Shown in pieces: positions 46,193 through 58,601 of a DNA stretch of 64,000 bases (its first letter is position 1; each line of letters begins with the position of its first letter). Location: positions 62,001 through 126,000 of the forward strand of contig NZ_JACWAB010000001.1 of NCBI RefSeq assembly GCF_020483305.1. The letters are read 5' to 3'. The position numbers and the translations under genes were made by a program. The notes under the pieces were generated by a model. That model was not told where the DNA came from. It saw nothing but the letters and a program-made list of their open reading frames with translations, and searched no databases. The DNA is from Arthrobacter sp. UM1. GTDB lineage: Bacteria; Actinomycetota; Actinomycetes; Actinomycetales; Micrococcaceae.

Positions 46193-47872
46193 TCAGGAGA
46201 ACCGGACGCCGCTGAAGACCTCGTCCAGCACCGGAGAGGCGGGCAGCCCGTTGACGTCCGGCGCCGAGGCCAGCGCGGAGACGGGGACGACGAGCGGCAC
46301 AGCGGGGACCGCGTGCGCGATGAGGTTCCCGATCTTCTCGTAGGCCGCCAGGCGGTCGTCAGGGTCCGCGATGGCCAGTGCGGCGGAGAGCCTCGAGGTG
46401 AGCTCGGGGCTGTCGAGGCCGAACTCCTCCCGGGCGTTCATGAAGAGCGCGTTGACGAAGTACCCGGGGTCGAGGAACCCGCCGTTCAGCCCCATGAGAT
46501 GGAATCCGCGCGAGCGCCGGCGGAGCATCTGCGTCGTGAAGCCCTCGGACCAGGGGATGGGCACCGGCTTGATGTTGATGCCGGCGGCCTGCAGCTGCCG
46601 GGCCACGATGGCGTAGGCCTTCTCCGGGTAGGGAAGGTAGATGCGGGGCGAGCCCGTCGGGTAGACGAACTCCACCTCCTCGCCCCGGTAGCCCGCCTTG
46701 TGCAGGGCGTCCTGGGCGTCGGACTGCGTGAGAGGGACTTCGGGATCGGTGAAGAGCTTGTTGTTCACCCCGAGGCGGGGAGGGAAGAAGCTCTCCGCGA
46801 TCTTGGTGCCGCTGAGGAACTGAGAGGAGACGAGCTGCTGCTTGGTGACGATCTGCGCCACGAGCTGCCGCACCTGCCTGCTCTTGAGGGCCGGGTGCGC
46901 GGCGTTCATGCCGAGGTAGAGGAGCGAGTAGGGGTCCCGGGTCTGCAGGTGCTGGGCGTTGCGGGCGAGCGTCGCGGCCATCCGCGGGGTGACGAGGTCG
47001 AACGCGTCGATCTTTCCCGACATGAGGGCCGAGAGCCGCTCCCACTCGTCCGGGTGCACCGAGAAGTCGATCCCGGTGGCGGCGATCGGCGTGCTCTGGT
47101 TCTTCTGGAAACGGGTCAGCGAGACGCCCTTCTCCGAGACACGGGACACGGCGAACGGTCCGGTGCCGGAGGGGGTGAAGTCCTGCGGCGCGGTCTTGAG
47201 TCCGGCGCCCTCCGCGCGCCTCGCCTTGGTCTGGGCGGGGGAGAGGATCCCGAACCCGATCTGCGAGAGCGCGGGGACCAGTCCCGCGATTCGCTCCGTC
47301 GTCTTGAGGACGACGACGTCCTCCGCGAGGATGTCGCATCCCACATACAGGGAGCTGCGCGCCTCGCCGGCGTGGGCCCGGAAGAGGGAGCGGAAGTCGT
47401 TGGACGGGTGCGCCGTGTAGACCTCCCGCGGCAGGTGGTACAGGCGCTCGAAGGTGTCCCGGACGGCGGCGGCCGTGAGCCTGCTGCCGTCGTGGAACTC
47501 GACGCCGGAGCGCAGCCGGAGCTCCACGGACGTGCCGCCGTCGAGCAGGCGGTAGGAGGTGGCGAGCCGGGGCGCCGAGGCGCCCGTGGCCGGGTCCGTC
47601 CCGATGAGCGTCTGCACGCACTGGCGGATGACGCGCTGCGACTCGATGTCGTCCGCCACCGCCGGGTCCAGCGTGAAGACGGGGGCGGGAAGGCCGAAGC
47701 GGAGGCGCCGCTCCACGAGGCGCGCGCCGCTCGAGGGCGGCTCCACCTTGGGTGCGCATCCCGCGAGGGCGGGGGCCGAGGCGGCCAGCGCGGCGAGACC
47801 GAGGGCCCTTCGGCGGGAGACGGGGCTCCCGGCGCGCTCCGTCGAACGGCGCGGCGCGGGGGTCTCGGTCAC
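46193..47872 (-). CDS. Extracellular solute-binding lipoprotein, family 5 (peptide/nickel type)
   Basis: 559 residues from the GTG at 47872 with GAGGAG 5 bases upstream. The open frame further up runs into tRNA-Leu and is not coding. The signal region has a twin-arginine SRRRAL (19-24), a hydrophobic core and the lipobox LAGC with Cys39. A Tat-exported lipoprotein is possible. The rest is a family 5 periplasmic-binding fold (FTLDPAVADDIESQRVIRQCVQTL, YRLLDGGTSVELRLRSGVEFHDG, FTPSGTGPFAV). No permease or ATPase genes lie beside it. The ligand, perhaps an oligopeptide, is unknown. Confidence 0.85.
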   Translation of the reverse strand: MTETPAPRRSTERAGSPVSRRRALGLAALAASAPALAGCAPKVEPPSSGARLVERRLRFGLPAPVFTLDPAVADDIESQRVIRQCVQTLIGTDPATGASAPRLATSYRLLDGGTSVELRLRSGVEFHDGSRLTAAAVRDTFERLYHLPREVYTAHPSNDFRSLFRAHAGEARSSLYVGCDILAEDVVVLKTTERIAGLVPALSQIGFGILSPAQTKARRAEGAGLKTAPQDFTPSGTGPFAVSRVSEKGVSLTRFQKNQSTPIAATGIDFSVHPDEWERLSALMSGKIDAFDLVTPRMAATLARNAQHLQTRDPYSLLYLGMNAAHPALKSRQVRQLVAQIVTKQQLVSSQFLSGTKIAESFFPPRLGVNNKLFTDPEVPLTQSDAQDALHKAGYRGEEVEFVYPTGSPRIYLPYPEKAYAIVARQLQAAGINIKPVPIPWSEGFTTQMLRRRSRGFHLMGLNGGFLDPGYFVNALFMNAREEFGLDSPELTSRLSAALAIADPDDRLAAYEKIGNLIAHAVPAVPLVVPVSALASAPDVNGLPASPVLDEVFSGVRFS

Positions 47873-47941
47873 AGTGTCTCCTCGTTCCGACGACGACGGC
47901 AGCGCGGGCCGCCCGTCAGGCGCCGGGGCGGCGGCGCAGGG

Positions 47942-48023
47942 TGCGCGAGGGGGGACTTGAACCCCCACGCCCGAAGGCACTGGAACCTAAATCCAGCGCG
48001 TCTGCCTGTTCCGCCACTCGCGC
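47942..48023 (-). tRNA. tRNA-Leu (UAG anticodon)
   Basis: 82 bases on the minus strand. Acceptor arms GCGCGAG and CTCGCGC pair fully. The anticodon stem CTGGA/TCCAG encloses the loop TTTAGGT with anticodon TAG. There is a long variable arm (GTGCCTTCGGGCGTG), and GTTCAAGTC in the T arm. CCA is not encoded. All are typical for class II tRNA-Leu. Confidence 0.95.
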
Positions 48024-48043
48024 GCGAGCAATCAGAATACATG

Positions 48044-48069
48044 ACAGCCCGCGGCACTCCGCGGGCTGT
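48044..48069 (-). terminator. Terminator of bcp
   Basis: ACAGCCCGCGG pairs with CCGCGGGCTGT (11 bp) around the 4-base loop CACT as read on the plus strand. It lies 10 bases after the bcp stop and ends with CATGTATTC on the minus strand. Confidence 0.7.
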
Positions 48070-48078
48070 AGAGAGGGA

Positions 48079-48558
48079 TTACGAGTCGATCCCGAGCTCT
48101 CGGCGCAGCCGGGCGACGTGTCCCGTGGCCTTGACGTTGTAGAGCGCCTTCTCGATGCGGCCCTCGGCGTCGATGACGAACGTGGAGCGGATGAGCCCCT
48201 CGTAGGTCTTCCCGTAGTTCTTCTTCTCGCCCCACGCGCCGTAGGACTCGGCGACGCTGTGGTCCTCGTCGGAGAGGAGCGGGAACGTGAGCCCCTCCTT
48301 CTCCGCGAAGGCCTTGTTCTTGGCGGGCGCGTCCGGAGACATGCCGAGGACCGTGATCCCTGCGGAGGCGAAGGAGCGGAGGTCGTCCCGGAAGTCGCAC
48401 GCCTGCGTGGTGCACCCGGGGGTGGCCGCCTGCGGGTAGAAGTAGAGGAGGACCCGCTGGCCCCGGAGGCCGGAGAGGGAGACGGACGAGCCGTCCTGGT
48501 CCGTGGCCGTGAAGTCGGGGGCGGTCTGTCCGGGCTCGAGTCGTGCTGCAGTGCTCAT
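48079..48558 (-). CDS. bcp: Thiol peroxidase Bcp (peroxiredoxin Q)
   Basis: 159 residues from the ATG at 48558. The peroxidatic Cys49 and resolving Cys54 are in TPGCTTQACDFRDDL. The PAAT..GCT..ACDF form marks the atypical 2-Cys BCP group, which reduces hydrogen and lipid peroxides with thioredoxin. YPQAATPGC precedes, and DEDHSVAESYGAWGEKKNYGKTYEGLIRSTFVID follows. The longer N-terminal frame (about 12 residues) is unlikely because TACAGT lies 6 bases before this ATG. Confidence 0.95.
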   Translation of the reverse strand: MSTAARLEPGQTAPDFTATDQDGSSVSLSGLRGQRVLLYFYPQAATPGCTTQACDFRDDLRSFASAGITVLGMSPDAPAKNKAFAEKEGLTFPLLSDEDHSVAESYGAWGEKKNYGKTYEGLIRSTFVIDAEGRIEKALYNVKATGHVARLRRELGIDS

Positions 48559-48564
48559 GGTGCC

Positions 48565-48570
48565 ACTGTA
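48565..48570 (-). promoter_or_regulatory. -10 element of bcp, leaderless
   Basis: TACAGT on the minus strand, 6 bases before the ATG at 48558. Confidence 0.55.
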
Positions 48571-48625
48571 CTGGCGCAGGGCGGCGCGAGGCACGGGATC
48601 CGTGCCGAGGAGAAGGGCATGAGAA

Positions 48626-48653
48626 AAGGGCCCCGCCTTCTCGCGGAGCCCTT
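48626..48653 (-). terminator. Terminator of tRNA-Lys
   Basis: An 11-bp stem with one mismatch (AAGGGCTCCGC / GCGGGGCCCTT) with loop GAGAAG, followed on the minus strand by TTCTC. It begins 14 bases after the tRNA end and could partly block read-through into bcp. Confidence 0.7.
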
Positions 48654-48666
48654 GTTCTGCTGGCCG

Positions 48667-48739
48667 TGCGCCCCCCGGGACTCGAACCCGGAACCCATTG
48701 ATTAAGAGTCAATTGCTCTGCCAGTTGAGCTAGAGGCGC
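48667..48739 (-). tRNA. tRNA-Lys (CUU anticodon)
   Basis: 73 bases on the minus strand. Acceptor GCGCCTC pairs with GGGGCGC (one T-G pair), then TA, D arm GCTCAACTGGCAGAGC, anticodon stem ATTGA/TCAAT with loop CTCTTAA (anticodon CTT), and T arm GGTTCGAGTCC. Discriminator A; CCA is not encoded. Confidence 0.95.
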
Positions 48740-48862
48740 ATTCGCTGTGAGGCTCGAACCCTTCGGTCCATTGCCCTCGCAACGAAGAACTACTCTACGC
48801 GAGTTCAGCGGCAACGCCAAATCGGGAGGCTGAGCGCCGTGTCCTCGCAGGGCGGGATGGCG

Positions 48863-49327
48863 TCAGAGCGCGGGGTCCAGCTGGGCCTGGCGCACGTCTG
48901 CCTCGAAGATCCGCATGAAATCAAGGAAGTCGGCCACGTCGTCGGACTGCTGGAGGGCGAGCTCGGGGCCGTCGTCGTGCACCGGGACCACGTCGTCGAC
49001 CCGGAACTCCACCGTCTCGCCCCGTGTTGTGATGATCCCCACAGAGGCTCCGGCGACATCCGCGACGACATGGGTCACGTCCGTCTCGGCGATCTGAAGG
49101 ATCGCCGGCTGCTCCTCGTCCTCGGAGAGGCCGGGGACGTACGGGCAGACGAGGATCTCGCGGGGGACGGGGCGGTAGCCGATGAGGTAGTCGCGCCCGT
49201 CGCACGCGCCGAGGCCTCGGCCGACCAGGATGTTGTAGTCGCCGAAGTTGAAGACGCGGGCGTCGAAGTTGCTCCGGAGCAGGGCCTTGGCGCGCGCGTC
49301 CGGGGAGACTGACAGTTCTGGAGACAT
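48863..49327 (-). CDS. Conserved actinobacterial hypothetical protein
   Basis: 154 residues from the ATG at 49327. The N-terminus is variable (MSPELSVSPDARAKALLRSNFDARVFNFGDYNILVGRG), then come several beta strands (YRPVPREILVCPYVP, AILQIAETDVTHVVADVAGASVGIITTRGETVEFRVDDVV) and a helical C-terminus. It contains no catalytic motif I recognise. Related-looking proteins lie alone in actinobacterial genomes. A -10-like TAGTGT about 40 bases upstream gives a short leader. Confidence 0.65.
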   Translation of the reverse strand: MSPELSVSPDARAKALLRSNFDARVFNFGDYNILVGRGLGACDGRDYLIGYRPVPREILVCPYVPGLSEDEEQPAILQIAETDVTHVVADVAGASVGIITTRGETVEFRVDDVVPVHDDGPELALQQSDDVADFLDFMRIFEADVRQAQLDPAL

Positions 49328-49624
49328 GGGACTCTCGGTGTGGGAATGAGACTCCGCTCACACTACGGGGGCAACCTGGGGGTTGGCCCGAACCGAGGTG
49401 ACAATCCGGTCACGAATGAGACGGGTGCAACCGGCGCGGAACTGGACAGCCTACGCGACGGAGCCTGTCCTGGCCAGGGGTGCTCCCAGGGCGCATCCGG
49501 AGGCCGCGTCCCCTCGCTCCCTTCTCACGCCCGGCTCGCGCCAGGTTGGCGAGCGGTCTCGCCATGTGGTCCCGCGGTCCGGGTCGCGGCGCGCCCCGGC
49601 GGGCGCCGGTTCTAGACTGGCCGC
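49328..49624. other. Divergent gap upstream of ilvD
   Basis: About 297 bases with no gene of its own. It carries the -10 of the ilvD gene at its end and a -10-like TAGTGT (minus strand, about 49361-49366) for the unknown gene. No leader peptide or riboswitch was seen. Confidence 0.5.
49613..49618 (+). promoter_or_regulatory. -10 element of ilvD, leaderless
   Basis: TAGACT, then GGCCGC (6 bases), then the ATG at 49625. Confidence 0.6.
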
Positions 49625-51364
49625 ATGAGTGCACCGAACCCGAGCCAGAACAGCTCCGGGGCCGCGGCCCCGGAGGAGTCAGACATCAAGCCCCGCTCCC
49701 GCGCGGTGACCGACGGCGTCGACTCGGCGCCCTCGCGCGGCATGCTCCGCGCCGTCGGCATGGGGGACGACGACTGGGTGAAGCCCCAGATCGGCATCGC
49801 GAGCTCGTGGAACGAGATCACTCCGTGCAACCTCTCGCTCAACCGGCTGGCCCAGGGCGCCAAGGAGGGCGTCCATGCGAGCGGCGGATACCCGTTGCAG
49901 TTCGGGACCATCTCCGTCTCGGACGGCATCTCCATGGGCCACGAGGGCATGCACTTCTCCCTCGTCTCCCGCGAGGTCATCGCGGACTCGGTGGAGACGG
50001 TCATGGAGGCCGAGCGCCTCGACGGCTCGGTGCTCCTCGCGGGCTGCGACAAGTCCCTCCCCGGCATGCTCATGGCCGCGGCGCGCCTCAACCTCGCCTC
50101 GGTCTTCCTCTACGCCGGCTCGATCATGCCCGGCTGGGTCAAGCTCGAGGACGGCAGCGAGAAGCAGGTGACGCTCATCGACGCCTTCGAGGCCGTGGGC
50201 GCCTGCAAGACGGGGCGCATGAGCGAGGGGGACCTCGGCCGCATCGAGCGCGCCATCTGCCCGGGCGAGGGCGCCTGCGGCGGCATGTACACCGCGAACA
50301 CCATGGCGGCCATCGGCGAGGCCCTCGGCATGTCCCTGCCGGGCTCCGCCGCGCCCCCCTCGGCGGACCGCCGCCGCGACGTCTTCGCCCACAAGTCGGG
50401 CGAGGCCGTGGTCAACCTCCTGCGCAAGGGCATCCGCGCCCGGGACATCCTGACCAAGAAGGCCTTCGAGAACGCGATCGCCGTGACCATGGCGTTCGGC
50501 GGCTCGACGAACGCCGTGCTCCACCTCCTCGCGATCGCCCGCGAGGCCGGGGTGGACCTCCAGCTGGAGGACTTCAACCGGATCGGGGACAAGGTCCCGC
50601 ACCTCGGCGACCTCAAGCCGTTCGGCCAGTACGTCATGACGGACGTGGACCAGGTGGGCGGCGTCCCGGTGGTCATGCGCGCCCTCCTCGACGCGGGCCT
50701 CGTCCACGGGGACGCGCTCACCGTGACGGGCAAGACGGTGGCCGAGAACCTCGAGGCCATCAACCCGCCGGACGTGGACGGCAAGATCCTCCGGGCCATG
50801 GACAACCCGATCCACGCCACGGGCGGCATCACCGTCCTCACGGGGTCCCTCGCGCCCGAGGGCGCCGTGGTGAAGTCGGCGGGCTTCGACGCGGAGTCCT
50901 TCGAGGGCCGCGCCCGCGTCTTCGAGCGCGAGCAGGGGGCGCTCGACGCCCTCGGCAGCGGCGGCATCGAGCCGGGGGACGTCGTCGTCATCCGCTACGA
51001 GGGCCCCAAGGGCGGGCCGGGCATGCGCGAGATGCTCGCGATCACCGGCGCCATCAAGGGCGCCGGGCTCGGCAAGGACGTCCTGCTCCTCACGGACGGC
51101 CGCTTCTCCGGCGGCACCACGGGCCTCTGCATCGGGCACATCGCGCCGGAGGCGTCCGACGGCGGCCCCATCGGCCTCGTCGAGGACGGGGACCGGATCC
51201 GCGTGGACATCGCCGCGCGCACGCTGGACCTCCTCGTGGACGAGGACGAGCTCCAGCGCCGCCGCGAGCGCTTCGAGCCGCTCCCCGCCCGGTACACCTC
51301 GGGCGTGCTGGCCAAGTACGCCAAGCTGGTCCACTCCGCGAGCGACGGCGCGTACTGCGGCTGA
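49625..51364 (+). CDS. ilvD: Dihydroxy-acid dehydratase
   Basis: 579 residues. Three conserved Cys bind the Fe-S cluster: Cys68 (TPCNLSLN), Cys141 ([10 protein letters not shown]) and Cys218 ([12 protein letters not shown]). A C-terminal GGPGMREML and the [11 protein letters not shown] run are typical. It dehydrates 2,3-dihydroxy-isovalerate and -methylvalerate in valine and isoleucine synthesis. It sits upstream of the ilvBNC operon but has its own promoter and terminator. Confidence 0.95.
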   Translation: MSAPNPSQNSSGAAAPEESDIKPRSRAVTDGVDSAPSRGMLRAVGMGDDDWVKPQIGIASSWNEITPCNLSLNRLAQGAKEGVHASGGYPLQFGTISVSDGISMGHEGMHFSLVSREVIADSVETVMEAERLDGSVLLAGCDKSLPGMLMAAARLNLASVFLYAGSIMPGWVKLEDGSEKQVTLIDAFEAVGACKTGRMSEGDLGRIERAICPGEGACGGMYTANTMAAIGEALGMSLPGSAAPPSADRRRDVFAHKSGEAVVNLLRKGIRARDILTKKAFENAIAVTMAFGGSTNAVLHLLAIAREAGVDLQLEDFNRIGDKVPHLGDLKPFGQYVMTDVDQVGGVPVVMRALLDAGLVHGDALTVTGKTVAENLEAINPPDVDGKILRAMDNPIHATGGITVLTGSLAPEGAVVKSAGFDAESFEGRARVFEREQGALDALGSGGIEPGDVVVIRYEGPKGGPGMREMLAITGAIKGAGLGKDVLLLTDGRFSGGTTGLCIGHIAPEASDGGPIGLVEDGDRIRVDIAARTLDLLVDEDELQRRRERFEPLPARYTSGVLAKYAKLVHSASDGAYCG

Positions 51365-51398
51365 CCTTCCAGAGGGCCCGTCTCGCCAGGCGGTCCCG

Positions 51399-51444
51399 CG
51401 GGGCCCCCATGTGCTCACCATGTGAGACGTGGGGGCCCCGTTTT
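51399..51444 (+). terminator. Strong terminator of ilvD
   Basis: A 14-bp stem with one G-U pair (51399-51412 with 51427-51440), capped by a second 5-bp stem (CTCAC-CAT-GTGAG) and followed by TTTT. It separates ilvD from the ilvB leader promoter, whose -35 overlaps its T-run. Confidence 0.85.
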
Positions 51445-51471
51445 GGTGATTCACCTCGCATCGAGCACTAT
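51443..51471 (+). promoter_or_regulatory. Promoter of the ilvBNC leader
   Basis: TTGGTG (51443-51448) and CACTAT (51466-51471) are separated by 17 bases. The CACTAT lies 7 bases before the leader-peptide ATG, so the leader mRNA is probably leaderless. Confidence 0.6.
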
Positions 51472-51478
51472 TGAAGCC

Positions 51479-51514
51479 ATGAGACCGAACAGCATTCTCG
51501 TCTCCGTCATTTAG
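51479..51514 (+). CDS. ilvBNC attenuator leader peptide
   Basis: An 11-residue open frame, MRPNSILVSVI then TAG, starts with ATG at 51479. Five of the last six residues are Ile, Leu or Val, the end products of the pathway. It lies directly before a terminator and 190 bases before ilvB. This is the hallmark of transcription attenuation by branched-chain aminoacyl-tRNA levels, as known for ilv operons in corynebacteria and enterobacteria. It is too short for usual gene finding. Confidence 0.8.
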   Translation: MRPNSILVSVI

Positions 51515-51624
51515 ACGGTCGCGCACGAGCCCGGGAGAACAGGATCCGCCCAGAGCGGTCCTCCGGACACGTGGAGCGACCGTCAAAGCCCGCTACGCCG
51601 CAATGAGGTGTGAGGGCTTTTTTT
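51515..51624 (+). promoter_or_regulatory. ilvBNC attenuator: pairing segments and terminator
   Basis: GACGGTCGC (51514-51522, overlapping the leader stop) pairs with GCGACCGTC (51576-51584), a 9-bp long-range stem. Immediately after, AAAGCCC (51585-51591) pairs with GGGCTTT (51614-51620), followed by TTTT, giving an intrinsic terminator. Stalling at the leader's Ile/Leu/Val codons would change which pairing forms. The exact antiterminator is inferred. Confidence 0.65.
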
Positions 51625-51703
51625 GTTAGGCCGGCGTCTCGCTTCATGCGGGGCCGGCGGAGCAGCCGACACAGACACGTCGAACCGAGGAAAGCGACAG
51701 CAC

Positions 51704-55122
<3,419 letters not shown>

Positions 55123-55166
55123 CGTCCGGGCCGCGTCCCGGCCCGACGACTTAGCGACAACGGGGT

Positions 55167-55196
55167 CGCCGCAGCCTCCTGCCGAGCGCTGCGGCG
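55167..55196 (+). terminator. Hairpin between ilvC and serA
   Basis: CGCCGCAGC (55167-55175) pairs with GCTGCGGCG (55188-55196), with a 12-base loop. It has no U-tract and lies 45 bases after ilvC, so it is a possible but weak terminator. Confidence 0.4.
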
Positions 55197-55304
55197 GCCC
55201 CTGCCGCTTCAGAGCCTTCCCGCCATCGCCCGCCCGGTCTCCCGGGCCGCGCCTTCCGAGACCCCGACGCACCGCTGACGACCACGCACCGAAGGAACAC
55301 CGCT

Positions 55305-56900
55305 GTGACAGACCCCAAGCCCACCGTCCTCCTCGCCGAGGAGCTCAGCCCCGCCACCGTCGAGGCCCTCGGCCCCGACTTCGAGATCCGTTCGACGAAC
55401 GGCGCGGACCGCGAGGCCCTGCTCCGCGACATCGCCGACGTCGACGCGGTGCTCATCCGCTCCGCCACCCAGATCGACGCAGAGGCCCTCGAAGCGGCCT
55501 CCCGCCTCAAGATCGTGGCCCGCGCGGGCGTGGGGCTCGACAACGTGGACGTCAAGGCGGCCACCGAGCACGGCGTCATGGTGGTCAACGCCCCCACGTC
55601 CAACATCGTCTCCGCCGCGGAGCTCACCTGCGGCCACATCCTCAGCCTGGCCCGCCGCATCCCCGCCGCCCACCGCTCGCTCACGGGCGGCGAGTGGAAG
55701 CGCTCGGCGTACACCGGAACCGAGCTGTACGAGAAGACGCTCGGCGTCATCGGCCTCGGCCGCATCGGCGCGCTCGTGGCGGCGCGCATGCAGGCCTTCG
55801 GCATGAAGGTGGTGGCCTACGACCCGTATGTGACGGCGGCGCGCGCCGGCCAGCTCGACGTGCAGCTGGCCGAGCTGGACGAGCTGCTGGAGCAGGCGGA
55901 CTTCGTCACCATCCACATGCCGAAGACTCCGGAGACCGTGGGCATGCTGGGCGCCGAGCAGTTCAAGCGCATGAAGCCGAGCGCGTTCGTCGTCAACGTC
56001 GCGCGCGGCGGCCTCGTGGACGAGTCCGCCCTGGCCGAGGCCCTCGAGGCCGGCGAGATCGCGGGCGCGGGCATCGACGTCTTCGCCCAGGAGCCGAGCA
56101 CCGACCTCCCGTTCTTCTCGCACCCGCGCGTCGTCGTCACCCCGCACCTCGGCGCCTCCACGGCGGAGGCGCAGGAGAAGGCGGGCGTCGCCGTCGCGAA
56201 GTCGGTGCGCCTCGCGCTCGCGGGCGAGCTCGTCCCGGACGCGGTCAACGTGGCCGGCGGCGTCATCCACGAGGACGTGCGACCGGGGATCGACCTGGCC
56301 GAGCGCCTCGGCCGCCTCTTCACGGCGCTCGCGAGCGGGCAGGTGGCGCAGATCGACGTCGAGGTGGCCGGCGAGCTGCACGACAAGGACGTCAAGGTCC
56401 TCGAGCTCTCCGCGCTCAAGGGCATCTTCCGGGACGTCGTCTCGGAGCACGTCAGCTACGTCAACGCCCCGGTCATCGCCGAGGGCCGCGGCATCGACGT
56501 CCGCCTGACGACGACGGCGCAGAGCGAGGACTACCGCAACACGATCACGGTCCGCGGAACCCTCCAGGACGGGACGCGCTGCTCCGTGCGCGGCACGCTC
56601 ACGGGGCCGAAGCAGCTCCAGAAGCTCGTCGGCGTCAACGGCCACGATCTCGAGATCGGGCTGAGCGAGCACCTCCTCGTCATGCAGTACGAGGACCGTC
56701 CGGGCGTCATCGGGGCCTTCGGCCGCATCCTCGGGGAGAACGGCATCAACATCGACGGCATGCAGGTGGGCCGCAGCCGGGAGGGGGACCGGGCCCTCGC
56801 GGTGCTCGCGGTGAGCTCCGCCGTGCCGGAGCCCCTGCACGAGGAGCTGCGCAGCGCCGTCGAGATGGACCTCTTCCGCGAGGCGAACCTCGAGGACTGA
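55305..56900 (+). CDS. serA: D-3-phosphoglycerate dehydrogenase, long ACT form
   Basis: 531 residues from the GTG at 55305 with GAAGGAA 8 bases upstream. The catalytic domain has [14 protein letters not shown] motif GLGRIG (150-155), [14 protein letters not shown] and the catalytic His-Glu region [15 protein letters not shown] long intervening domain (about 320-455) and a C-terminal ACT domain (about 455-531; [32 protein letters not shown]) bind serine for feedback inhibition. It starts serine synthesis. The type matches actinobacterial SerA with the extra ASB domain. Confidence 0.96.
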   Translation: MTDPKPTVLLAEELSPATVEALGPDFEIRSTNGADREALLRDIADVDAVLIRSATQIDAEALEAASRLKIVARAGVGLDNVDVKAATEHGVMVVNAPTSNIVSAAELTCGHILSLARRIPAAHRSLTGGEWKRSAYTGTELYEKTLGVIGLGRIGALVAARMQAFGMKVVAYDPYVTAARAGQLDVQLAELDELLEQADFVTIHMPKTPETVGMLGAEQFKRMKPSAFVVNVARGGLVDESALAEALEAGEIAGAGIDVFAQEPSTDLPFFSHPRVVVTPHLGASTAEAQEKAGVAVAKSVRLALAGELVPDAVNVAGGVIHEDVRPGIDLAERLGRLFTALASGQVAQIDVEVAGELHDKDVKVLELSALKGIFRDVVSEHVSYVNAPVIAEGRGIDVRLTTTAQSEDYRNTITVRGTLQDGTRCSVRGTLTGPKQLQKLVGVNGHDLEIGLSEHLLVMQYEDRPGVIGAFGRILGENGINIDGMQVGRSREGDRALAVLAVSSAVPEPLHEELRSAVEMDLFREANLED

Positions 56901-56926
56901 CCGGGGAGGGGGCGGCCCTGCGCCGC

Positions 56927-56932
56927 TACGAT
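56927..56932 (+). promoter_or_regulatory. -10 element of metG, leaderless
   Basis: TACGAT, then GGAGGG (6 bases), then the GTG at 56939. Confidence 0.6.
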
Positions 56933-56938
56933 GGAGGG

Positions 56939-58501
56939 GTGACTGACCCAGTGAAGCCTGCCTACTACCTGACCACGGCCATCGCGTACCCCAACGGGGA
57001 CCCGCACATCGGCCACGCGTACGAGTACATCTCGGCGGACGCGATGGCCCGGTTCAAGCGGCTCGACGGCTACGACGTCTTCTTCATGACCGGCACGGAC
57101 GAGCACGGCCAGAAGATGGAGCAGACCGCGCAGAAGCTCGGGCTCACGGCCCGGGAGCTCGCGGACCGCAACTCGGCCGTGTTCAAGACGATGCATGACG
57201 AGACTCTGGCGACGTCCTACGACCGCTTCATCCGCACCACGGACGAGGACCACTACCGGGCCGCCCAGGAGATCTGGCGCCGGATGGACGAGGCCGGGGA
57301 CATCTACCTCGACTCGTACGCCGGCTGGTACTCGGTGCGGGACGAGCAGTACTGGGCGGAGGACGAGACGGAGGTCCGCGAGGACGGCGTCCGCTACGCC
57401 ACCGCCACGGACACGCCCGTGACGTGGACGGAGGAGGAGAGCTACTTCTTCCGCCTCTCGAAGTACGCGGAGCCGCTGCTCGAGTTCTACAAGGCCAACC
57501 CGGACTTCGGCGGCCCGCGCTCGCGCTTCAACGAGGTCATCCGCTTCGTGGAGGGCGGTCTCAACGACCTCTCCATCTCCCGCACGTCCTTCGACTGGGG
57601 CGTCCCCGTGCCGGGCGATCCGAAGCACGTCATGTACGTGTGGGTGGACGCGCTGACCAACTACATGACGAGCGTCGGCTTCCCGGACGTCGAGTCCGAG
57701 TCCTTCCGGAAGTACTGGCCGGCTGACCTGCACGTCATCGGCAAGGACATCTCCCGCTTCCACTGCATCTTCTGGCCGGCGTTCCTCATGAGCGCGGGGA
57801 TCGAGCTGCCCAAGCGGGTCGTCATCCACGGCTTCCTGCACAACAACGGCGTCAAGATGTCCAAGTCGCTCGGCAACACGGTGGCCCCGGACGAGTGGGT
57901 CGCGCGGTACGGACTCGACGCCGTGCGCTACTTCCTCCTGCGCGAGGTGCCGTACGGCTCGGACGGCAGCTACAGCCACGAGGCGCTCGTGGCCCGCAAG
58001 AACTCGGACCTCGCGAACAACCTGGGCAACCTCGCACAGCGCTCGCTCTCGATGGTCGCCAAGAACTGCGGGGCGGCCGTGCCGACGCCGGGGGAGCTGA
58101 CCCCCGAGGACCAGCGCATCCTCGCCGCGGCGGACTCGCTCCTCGAGACGAGCCGCGCCGCCTATGACCGGCAGGAGTTCCACCGCGCGCTCGAGGCGAC
58201 GTGGACCGTGCTCGGGGACGCCAACGCCTACTTCGCCGAGCAGGCCCCCTGGGTCCTGCGCAAGACGGACCCCGCCCGCATGGAGACGGTCCTCTACGTG
58301 ACGCTCGAGGTGCTCCGGAAGGTCGCGCTCCTCGCGCAGGCCGTCATGCCGGTCTCCGCGGGCCGCCTCCTCGACGCCCTCGGCCAGGAGTCCGAGGACG
58401 CCCGTCTGCTCGAGGCGTGGAGCCGGGAGATCGCCCCCGGCCATCCGCTGCCGAAGCCGCAGCCGATCTTCCCCCGCCACGAGGAGCCGGAGGAGGCATA
58501 G
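56939..58501 (+). CDS. metG: Methionyl-tRNA synthetase
   Basis: 520 residues from the GTG at 56939. The class I HIGH motif is HIGH at 23-26 ([14 protein letters not shown]), and KMSKS is 306-310. The Met pocket TGTDEHGQ and WVDALTNY are present. The four-Cys zinc insert and the C-terminal dimerisation domain are absent, giving the short monomeric form. The C-terminal helical anticodon domain (about 350-520) is complete. It is followed by a hairpin terminator. Confidence 0.96.
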   Translation: MTDPVKPAYYLTTAIAYPNGDPHIGHAYEYISADAMARFKRLDGYDVFFMTGTDEHGQKMEQTAQKLGLTARELADRNSAVFKTMHDETLATSYDRFIRTTDEDHYRAAQEIWRRMDEAGDIYLDSYAGWYSVRDEQYWAEDETEVREDGVRYATATDTPVTWTEEESYFFRLSKYAEPLLEFYKANPDFGGPRSRFNEVIRFVEGGLNDLSISRTSFDWGVPVPGDPKHVMYVWVDALTNYMTSVGFPDVESESFRKYWPADLHVIGKDISRFHCIFWPAFLMSAGIELPKRVVIHGFLHNNGVKMSKSLGNTVAPDEWVARYGLDAVRYFLLREVPYGSDGSYSHEALVARKNSDLANNLGNLAQRSLSMVAKNCGAAVPTPGELTPEDQRILAAADSLLETSRAAYDRQEFHRALEATWTVLGDANAYFAEQAPWVLRKTDPARMETVLYVTLEVLRKVALLAQAVMPVSAGRLLDALGQESEDARLLEAWSREIAPGHPLPKPQPIFPRHEEPEEA

Positions 58502-58535
58502 CCTCCGCGGCGCCGCCGCCCGTGCACGCACGGCG

Positions 58536-58569
58536 AAGGGCGCCCCGCTCGCTCGAGCGGGGCGCCCTT
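58536..58569. terminator. Bidirectional terminator between metG and FtsX-type permease
   Basis: A perfect 15-bp stem (AAGGGCGCCCCGCTC and complement) with the 4-base loop GCTC. It lies between convergent genes, and the sides carry CTCGC and TTCGCC. Confidence 0.8.
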
Positions 58570-58601
58570 CTCGCTGTCGGCTGCAGGCCGCCAGCCGAGG
58601 G

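Noticed and set aside
47873-47980. N-terminal extension of the solute-binding protein into tRNA-Leu
   Set aside because: It would place coding sequence inside a well-formed tRNA. A GTG with a good ribosome site and a proper signal peptide lies at 47872.
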